A program made the translations under genes and the position numbers. Below, piece after piece: positions 5,104 through 9,453 of a DNA stretch of 9,453 nt. This DNA is from Methanosarcinales archaeon (GTDB taxonomy: Archaea > Halobacteriota > Syntropharchaeia > Alkanophagales > Methanospirareceae): NCBI GenBank assembly GCA_030665925.1, contig DAOUYX010000048.1, positions 1-9,453 of the forward strand, written 5' to 3'. Numbering within the stretch: the first letter of the stretch is position 1; the number at the start of each line of letters is the position of its first letter. Below the pieces are notes generated by a model. The model worked only from the letters and a program-made list of their open reading frames with translations, searched no databases and was not told where the DNA came from.

Positions 5104-5439
5104 ATGAAATTCCCCTGCGAGATAATAGTGTGGGAGGTATTGCCATGCATCCGGGCGGCACTTGCGAAAGAGCTGATAAAAAAAGGGTTATCCCAAAATG
5201 AGATCTCTATAATGCTTGGGATTACGCAGGCTGCGGTATCGCAATATACCTCAAAGAAAAGGGGTTCAAAGCTTGATTTTCCTGAGGATGCGAAGAAGGA
5301 GATAAAGAAACTTGCTGACGATCTTGTGCAGGGTCCCGTGAACGACCTAGTCGCAAGAATCTGCACGATATGTATGAAGGTCAGAGCAGACGGAACGGTT
5401 TGTAATCTGGATCTGTACAACGCTCACGATTACGACTGA
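5104..5439 (+). CDS. Small XRE-type HTH transcriptional regulator with Cys-rich C-terminus
   Basis: A 111-residue archaeal DNA-binding protein of the kind beginning MKxPCE, known to me as a predicted regulator family (COG2522-like). The helix-turn-helix spans about residues 18-54, with LIKKGLSQNEISIMLGITQA followed by AVSQYTSKKRG. A basic and acidic helical linker follows. The C-terminus has C87-T-I-C90 and C100 (ARICTICMKVRADGTVC), and the N-terminus adds C5 and C15. Such a cysteine set could bind an Fe-S cluster or zinc, or sense thiol state (inference). It is divergent from the rhodanese gene and carries a half copy of the shared palindrome at its own promoter, which makes it the best candidate for the factor that binds all the sites. 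The start at 5104 matches the family N-terminus. The gene end overlaps the GMC remnant by 10 bp, tail to tail. Confidence 0.85.
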   Translation: MKFPCEIIVWEVLPCIRAALAKELIKKGLSQNEISIMLGITQAAVSQYTSKKRGSKLDFPEDAKKEIKKLADDLVQGPVNDLVARICTICMKVRADGTVCNLDLYNAHDYD

Positions 5440-5690
5440 GTGAGAATAATCCTCGAGACATATTTCGCTAACGTGACGATCGTCATCAGTATAGGAGGTG
5501 CACATGGCGAAGCGGGGAGCACTGATGCATCTGCTACGTACAACCCGCTTACTTCGGTTGCCAGGTTTTTATCCACCGCTTCACCGATTCTCGCAGTTCC
5601 ACCGGGATGCGCGCCCCGTAATGGCGTGGAGACGAAGGTTGAAGGGTCGGCACCTGCTTTTCTACGGATGCGTTCATTCATTGTTACTTC
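5430..5690 (-). pseudogene. C-terminal remnant of a GMC-type FAD oxidoreductase
   Basis: The minus-strand frame ending at a TAA (5432-5430) encodes a good match to the last ~85 residues of GMC-family flavin oxidoreductases. RGAHPGGTARIG contains the conserved catalytic His, and VDKNLATEVSGLYVADASVL followed by PPILMTIVTLAKYVS is the C-terminal substrate/FAD-contact region. A complete enzyme has about 450-550 residues with an N-terminal GxGxxG dinucleotide fold. Nothing like that is present upstream. The open frame does extend to an ATG at 5792, but its first ~35 residues do not look related. In a neighbouring frame, about 5750-5693, I read a short stretch including TIGGVLAGIKLNKK, which may be more decayed sequence. 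I judge it a 5'-truncated pseudogene. A small functional protein is unlikely because the flavin site is gone. Confidence 0.75.
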
Positions 5691-5872
5691 TTGTTCAACT
5701 TTATTCCCGCAAGAACGCCGCCAATTGTGGTGAAGGTGTCGACGAACAAATACGATAAGATAAAAATAGACGGGATTAAAGTAGTTATGCACTACATTAA
5801 AAATGAGTAGTTTGAAAGTAGTTTATGGCGGAATAGGGAGATCAAAACAAGGGAAAAGGTGAAATTATAAAC
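5691..5872 (+). promoter_or_regulatory. Upstream region of the polyferredoxin gene with short repeats
   Basis: This stretch holds no convincing gene. The 8-mer AGTAGTTT occurs at 5806-5813 and 5817-5824 (11 bp apart), with a partial copy AGTAGTT at 5780-5786. GTAGT-TATGC-ACTAC (5781-5795) is a small inverted repeat. The helical-turn spacing of the direct repeats could suit a regulator. The ribosome-binding sequence AAAGGTGA is at 5856-5862, ten bases before the ATG at 5873. No clear TATA box stands out. Confidence 0.35.
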
Positions 5873-7933
5873 ATGAAACTGGGTGTTTTCCTCTGCACGT
5901 GTAACAACACGATAGACATAGATTTTAGAAGCGTCAAGAAGAGCATAAAGAAGGACGTGGAGGTCGTTGAGACGGTGGATCAGTTGTGCCAGGGCGGCTT
6001 GGATTACATTGTAGATGACGTTCGACGGTTGGATCTTGATGACATACTCATAGCGGCGTGCACAGAAAAGAACCGCGTCTTTGAACGGGTGGCATCGGGA
6101 TTCGGCTGTGATACGTTCTTCCTAAACCTCAGAGAGCACTGCGGCTGGGTACACGATCGAAAAGAGGCAACAGAAAAAGCGAAAAGCATGCTAAAAGCCG
6201 CGATCGACTATGCCGAGCTGAGTACTTCACTGCCAACGCCTGAAAAAATTGCATTGGACGTGGGCTATGATGCGCTCGTGATAGGAGACGAGGATAACGG
6301 CGTTTTAGATCTCGCAAAAACTCTATCTAAACTGGCTAACGTCCATTTGCTGACGAAGAACGTTCACGAATGGTGTGACGAACCGGAAATACACATTGGC
6401 TCGCTCAAAGGTATAAGTGGAGAGATCGGCGATTTTGACGTTGAGATTGAGAGAAATATAGATATAGAGAAGTGCATCTCCTGCGGTCTGTGCGCTGACG
6501 CGTGCCCGAAAGACGCGATCCGCTACGATGCGGTGTACACGATTGGCGAGGGCTGTGACGAATGTGGGGATTGTATTGATGTGTGCCCAACGGGTGCAAT
6601 TGCGTTCCACAATCAAGAGGTGCTTCATGTAGGGCAAATTCTCGTGATTGATAAGGACTGGCAAGGGCCCACACACTTTGGGATTTATAAAGCGGACGAT
6701 TACGAAGAGGCACTGAGGAAAGCACATGACCTCGTATCGAATTTAGGCGAGATAAGGAAAGAGAAGTATTTAGCGTTAGATTTGACACGATGTGCAAGCG
6801 GACGGAGTGAACTAATCGGGTGTGAGTATTGTTTACCCTGCCCCTACGAAGCGATCGAAAGGCAGGGGATCAAGATGGTGTTCAGCGATGTGCGATGTCA
6901 AGGCTGTGGGCTCTGCGCTTCTTTATGCCCCGTATCCGTCCCGCAACTACGTGAATACCCCAACCAGTTACTGTATTCCCAAATAGAAACTTTATTAGCC
7001 GGGGAGTTACGCCCAAAAGTTATATTATTCGCCGATCAAGAAAACGCGGAGGAGTTAAATGCTGTGGGCAGGAAGAAGATCCGTTATCCCGCGGTGTTAC
7101 CACTCTTCGTGCCTTGTCTTGATTTGGTATCCGATGCTCACATACTCAGCGCTTTTGAACGCGGAGCTGACGGCGTTGTCCTCTGGGGCAGTGCGGAGAG
7201 CCACCGTGACGGGCTCGAATCTGCAGTAGCCTTTGCACAAACGACCTTAGCCGCCTTCGAGTTAGGCGACCGGGTGCTCTTGATGAACGAAGCCGACCAG
7301 TTCGACGCAGCGGCGTTCGCGAAAGAGATAGGCGATTTTACCGAGAAGCTCACGCCTTCACTAATAAGGAAGAAGAAGCCGGAAAACATTGACTTCACCA
7401 AATCGAAACGGAATATTCTGATAGAGTTGATGCAGGTCCTTCGTACGAAAACGGGCGTGCATCCAGCGTTAGTAGAGGAGAATACGCCGTTCCCGTTCGC
7501 AGACGTGCTTATTGATGCATCTAAATGCACGCTCTGCAACGCGTGTGTAACCCTCTGTCCGACAAACGCTTTAAGCAAGGAGGATAATAAAATCAATTTC
7601 GTCTATGGTGATTGTGTTGCCTGCAGCGTATGTAAGCAAGCATGTCCGGAAGAAGCGATCGAATTACAGCAGGTACTTGACTTTTCGCAACTGGTTGAAA
7701 GGGGCAGCAAAAAGCTGGCTGAAGCCGAGTTTGTCGCATGTGCGGGCTGTGGCAAATTATTCATGCCCAAAGCGGCATTTGAGCGAATGGTGAAGATAGC
7801 AACAGAAGGAGAAGGCACGGGGGACCTCGATCGCGAGCAGCAACTCGAACTGCTCAGGTATTGCGAGAATTGCAGACCCCCAAAAGCAATTGAGTGGGTG
7901 ATGAAGAAAATGGAGCGTGATATATTAAAATGA
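5873..7933 (+). CDS. HdrA/MvhD-like polyferredoxin without a flavin site
   Basis: A 686-residue cytoplasmic iron-sulfur protein, probably an electron-transfer hub. The N-terminus (VGVF-like MKLGVFLCTCNN, C8/C10, C39, C63, C79, C90) resembles the first domain of heterodisulfide reductase HdrA. The Rossmann region that should carry GxGxxG reads YDALVIGDEDNGV (132-144) and is short, so FAD binding looks lost. Ferredoxin motifs CxxCxxCxxxC lie at 201-211, 228-238, 342-352, 552-562 and 581-591, and C307 with C317/C320/C323 makes an irregular sixth set. Residues about 380-490 resemble the MvhD/FlpD domain (FERGADGVVLWGS), but of the usual [2Fe-2S] cysteines only C415 remains. The tail has CAGC (623-626) and CENC (664-667), possibly a zinc site. 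It overlaps the TorD-like gene by ATGA, and its partner is likely the oxidoreductase that TorD serves (inference). There is no signal peptide. Confidence 0.85.
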   Translation: MKLGVFLCTCNNTIDIDFRSVKKSIKKDVEVVETVDQLCQGGLDYIVDDVRRLDLDDILIAACTEKNRVFERVASGFGCDTFFLNLREHCGWVHDRKEATEKAKSMLKAAIDYAELSTSLPTPEKIALDVGYDALVIGDEDNGVLDLAKTLSKLANVHLLTKNVHEWCDEPEIHIGSLKGISGEIGDFDVEIERNIDIEKCISCGLCADACPKDAIRYDAVYTIGEGCDECGDCIDVCPTGAIAFHNQEVLHVGQILVIDKDWQGPTHFGIYKADDYEEALRKAHDLVSNLGEIRKEKYLALDLTRCASGRSELIGCEYCLPCPYEAIERQGIKMVFSDVRCQGCGLCASLCPVSVPQLREYPNQLLYSQIETLLAGELRPKVILFADQENAEELNAVGRKKIRYPAVLPLFVPCLDLVSDAHILSAFERGADGVVLWGSAESHRDGLESAVAFAQTTLAAFELGDRVLLMNEADQFDAAAFAKEIGDFTEKLTPSLIRKKKPENIDFTKSKRNILIELMQVLRTKTGVHPALVEENTPFPFADVLIDASKCTLCNACVTLCPTNALSKEDNKINFVYGDCVACSVCKQACPEEAIELQQVLDFSQLVERGSKKLAEAEFVACAGCGKLFMPKAAFERMVKIATEGEGTGDLDREQQLELLRYCENCRPPKAIEWVMKKMERDILK

Positions 7934-8595
7934 GAAAAATTGAAGGTATTTTGAAGACAAGAAGAGACTTCTACGCATTTTTATGTCGAATGTATCTGGA
8001 AGAGCCGGCACGGGAGCTTGCAGACGATTTGGTGAACGGCAGGATTTTTCTCCCGGACCAGAGGGCGTTAGAACTGAACGCAGATTTATCCGCGGGTTTT
8101 CGTGAGTTACGGGAATTTATGGAGAGGAGCAAGGGTAAAACCGTTGACGAGTTGCAGGAAGAGCTGAGAGATGAGTACACTCGCCTCTTCATCCTTCCCC
8201 ACGGGCATTCGGTGCAGCCTTACGAGTCATGGTGGATAGATGGGAAGCTCATGGGGCGCTCGCTCTTAAAAGTGAAGAGCGAGTACAAGGAAGCAGGTAT
8301 CGCGAAATCACGTGATTATCCCGAGCTCGACGACCATATCGCGTTTGAACTAAAGTTTATGCAGTATCTTTGCGAGGAGGAGTTATCAGCGACGGATAAC
8401 AATGAACGAATAGTGGAATGCTTGAATTTGCAAAAAAGATTCTTTGACGAGCACTTATTAAAATGGGTGCCCGCGTTCTGTGACGGATTATACGAATGGG
8501 AGACCTCTAAATTCTTCAAGAGCATTGCGAAGATTACAAAAGGGTTTATTCTATTGGATGCCCATGTGATCGGGGAATTGTTGGAAACGGCGTAG
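7930..8595 (+). CDS. TorD/DmsD-family molybdoenzyme chaperone
   Basis: A 221-residue all-helical protein of the TorD family, cytoplasmic chaperones that bind the Tat signal peptide of a molybdopterin oxidoreductase and hold it until cofactor insertion. Family signatures visible are EYTRLFILP (82-90), VQPYESWW (95-102), PELDDHIAFELKFM (131-144) and the C-terminal FFDEHLLKWVPAF (171-183). The length is normal. The ATG overlaps the stop of the polyferredoxin gene (ATGA), so translation is coupled. The client is probably the Tat-signal protein that begins at 9295. The stop is TAG, followed by AAG and the ATG of the Lrp gene in the same frame, so no other stop separates the two proteins. Confidence 0.87.
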   Translation: MRKIEGILKTRRDFYAFLCRMYLEEPARELADDLVNGRIFLPDQRALELNADLSAGFRELREFMERSKGKTVDELQEELRDEYTRLFILPHGHSVQPYESWWIDGKLMGRSLLKVKSEYKEAGIAKSRDYPELDDHIAFELKFMQYLCEEELSATDNNERIVECLNLQKRFFDEHLLKWVPAFCDGLYEWETSKFFKSIAKITKGFILLDAHVIGELLETA

Positions 8596-8598
8596 AAG

Positions 8599-9039
8599 AT
8601 GGACGAATTAGATAAGAAGATATTGAGAGAACTACAGTTGGATGCACGTCAATCGTTCACGAAGATTGCGCAGAAGATAAAAATCAGCACTGCTACGGTG
8701 AGTGATAGAGTAAAAAGGCTGACCGAAAAAGGAATTATCTGTGGATATACTACGATTCTTAATACTTCTGAGATCGGTATGGTCACCATGATTACGAGGA
8801 TAAAAATCAAGCCGGGATATAGTATCGAAGAGGTAGGGGGAGAGATAGCGAAACTGGAAGAAAGTTGTTGCATTTATCACATAACCGGTGATTTTGACCT
8901 CATGGTTATCTCTAAGTGCCCTGGACAGGGGAACTGTGGGGCTGTTATTGAGAAGAAAAAAGAAATCGAAGGTGTGGAAAGTGTGAATTCAGAGCTCGTG
9001 CTCAAGATACTGAAGGAAGAGCTTAAGGTTACGCTGTGA
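8599..9039 (+). CDS. Lrp/AsnC-family transcriptional regulator
   Basis: A 146-residue regulator with the normal Lrp layout. An N-terminal winged helix-turn-helix (1 to about 60; DELDKKILRELQLDARQSFT, then ISTATVSDRVKRL) is followed by a RAM ligand-binding/oligomerisation domain (about 62-140) with the typical YHITGDFDLMVI run. It has an unusual number of cysteines for this family (C48, C90, C91, C107, C113), which might give redox or metal sensitivity (inference). It starts 3 nt after the TorD-like stop, in the same frame, without an obvious ribosome-binding site of its own, so expression is probably coupled to the upstream genes. The downstream gap contains an 11-bp inverted repeat that may be its target in front of the Tat-exported enzyme. 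Confidence 0.92.
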   Translation: MDELDKKILRELQLDARQSFTKIAQKIKISTATVSDRVKRLTEKGIICGYTTILNTSEIGMVTMITRIKIKPGYSIEEVGGEIAKLEESCCIYHITGDFDLMVISKCPGQGNCGAVIEKKKEIEGVESVNSELVLKILKEELKVTL

Positions 9040-9060
9040 GTGATTGATTTATTACGCGGG

Positions 9061-9079
9061 CTTTTAATTTTTTAGTTTA
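9061..9079 (+). terminator. T-rich terminator after the Lrp gene
   Basis: CTTTTAATTTTTTAGTTT begins 22 bp after the Lrp stop. Oligo-T tracts of this kind terminate archaeal transcription. A second run, TTTTTTCTTTT, follows at 9111-9121. No strong stem precedes either. Confidence 0.5.
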
Positions 9080-9126
9080 TATCTATCGCAAACTGAAAAT
9101 ACCTCATAGATTTTTTCTTTTCTGTC

Positions 9127-9203
9127 TACATTCGTTTTTGAAAATTGGATTTCATTCAATTTTATATATTATTTTTAAAAATACGATTTCGTAAACGAAT
9201 GTA
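9127..9203. repeat. Nested inverted repeats in the regulatory gap before the Tat-exported enzyme
   Basis: TACATTCGTTT (9127-9137) is perfectly inverted at 9193-9203 (AAACGAATGTA), 66 bp centre to centre. Inside lie AAAATTG/CAATTTT (9141-9147 and 9157-9163) and the perfect palindrome TATTTTTAAAAATA (9170-9183). Overlapping the right arm are TACGATTTCGTA (9182-9193) and TTCGTAAACGAA (9188-9199). Two facing protein sites about six helical turns apart fit an Lrp-type regulator that wraps DNA (inference). Confidence 0.55.
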
Positions 9204-9226
9204 CACTATTCATTAAAAATAGCAAG

Positions 9227-9235
9227 TTTTATATA
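9227..9235 (+). promoter_or_regulatory. Probable TATA box for the Tat-exported enzyme
   Basis: TTTTATATA is a good archaeal TATA element. A start of transcription about 25 bp on, near 9256, would leave a ~40-nt leader carrying the strong Shine-Dalgarno AGGAGGT at 9282-9288. The right arm of the inverted repeat (9193-9203) ends 23 bp upstream, a position suited to an activator. Confidence 0.5.
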
Positions 9236-9281
9236 CTCATCTTCATTTTAGCTATACACATGTATGGTTGGACAATTAGAA

Positions 9282-9288
9282 AGGAGGT
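9282..9288 (+). promoter_or_regulatory. Strong Shine-Dalgarno fixing the start at 9295
   Basis: AGGAGGT, six bases before the ATG at 9295, is the best ribosome-binding site in the window. It decides for 9295 over the in-frame ATGs at 9331 and 9334, which would lie closer to the twin-arginine motif but have no such site. Confidence 0.75.
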
Positions 9289-9294
9289 AAAATA

Positions 9295-9453
9295 ATGGAT
9301 GTGGAAGCAAACACCTTATTTAATGGGACTATGATGTCAAGGCGGACATTCAGCAAACTAACAGCTTTAGGAACGGCAGCGGCACTTGGTGGCATCAGTA
9401 ATGTCGGCGCTTATCCGCTGGAGCACTTCGGCAAGTTGATTGAACCCGCAATT
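9295..9453 (+). CDS. N-terminus of a Tat-exported enzyme, probably molybdopterin oxidoreductase (cut by window edge)
   Basis: Only the first 53 residues are present. They carry a twin-arginine signal, MMSRRTFSKLTALG followed by TAAALGGISNVGA, with the SRRTFxK core at residues 15-21. Signals like this head catalytic subunits of DMSO reductase-family molybdopterin oxidoreductases and some other folded, cofactor-containing exports. No catalytic motif lies inside the window. The assignment rests on the adjacent TorD-family chaperone and polyferredoxin (inference). The protein would be folded with its cofactor in the cytoplasm and moved to the outer face of the membrane. Expression probably starts from its own promoter in the 255-bp gap. 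Other Tat substrates remain possible. Confidence 0.65.
   Translation, partial: MDVEANTLFNGTMMSRRTFSKLTALGTAAALGGISNVGAYPLEHFGKLIEPAI

Noticed and set aside
4962..5420. A 152-codon minus-strand ORF antisense to the HTH regulator.
   Set aside because: It covers the regulator and both promoter sites, and its Ser/Phe-rich composition is typical of an antisense shadow.
5440..5758. Plus-strand ORFs opposite the GMC remnant.
   Set aside because: The minus-strand frame carries recognisable GMC motifs; the plus-strand products do not resemble anything.
1..9453. CRISPR array, tRNA or rRNA genes, insertion sequence ends.
   Set aside because: No regularly spaced long repeats, no cloverleaf or rRNA-like stretches and no transposase or terminal inverted repeats were seen.

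Overview
The window looks like a piece of a euryarchaeal genome from the methanogen / anaerobic alkane-oxidising side of the tree. I infer this from archaeal TATA-type promoters close to start codons, a SufC of the archaeal type, a stand-alone archaeal YcaO, a regulator starting MKFPCE with a Cys-rich tail, a PGF-CTERM-like surface anchor and an HdrA-like iron-sulfur protein. An ANME-type or related lineage is plausible but not shown, because no marker gene is present.

Positions 1-5439 form a sulfur / iron-sulfur block. On the minus strand, read from right to left, it runs: NifU-like 2, a 44-residue Cys-rich zinc-ribbon protein, YcaO, NifU-like 1, then SufC, which runs off the left edge. Divergent from NifU-like 2 is a membrane thioredoxin-CcdA (DsbD-like) fusion. 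Convergent to that is an exported rhodanese-like protein, and divergent from the rhodanese is a small HTH regulator with five cysteines. The strongest signal in the window is a palindrome, consensus TATAACRATTGTTATA. It occurs in front of NifU-like 1, between NifU-like 2 and the CcdA fusion (a perfect 20-bp version), in front of the rhodanese, and as a half site in front of the regulator. At the three complete sites its centre lies about 25-29 bp from the start codons, so it overlaps the TATA boxes. I read this as a local regulon for sulfur or Fe-S handling, probably controlled by the adjacent HTH protein.

Positions 5430-5872 hold the C-terminal remnant of a GMC-type flavin oxidoreductase on the minus strand and an AT-rich upstream region with short repeats.

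Positions 5873-9453 form a redox block on the plus strand: a 686-residue HdrA-like polyferredoxin that has lost its flavin site, a TorD-family chaperone overlapping it by 4 bp, and an Lrp/AsnC regulator 3 nt further on. A 255-bp regulatory gap with nested inverted repeats follows. Last is the N-terminus of a Tat-exported enzyme, probably a molybdopterin oxidoreductase served by the TorD protein and perhaps controlled by the Lrp protein.

Stop codons of the ten complete genes are TGA in seven and TAG in three. Two of the three TAG codons are followed in frame by meaningful sequence (a homologous NifU tail, and the Lrp gene). This makes amber read-through or pyrrolysine a question worth testing.
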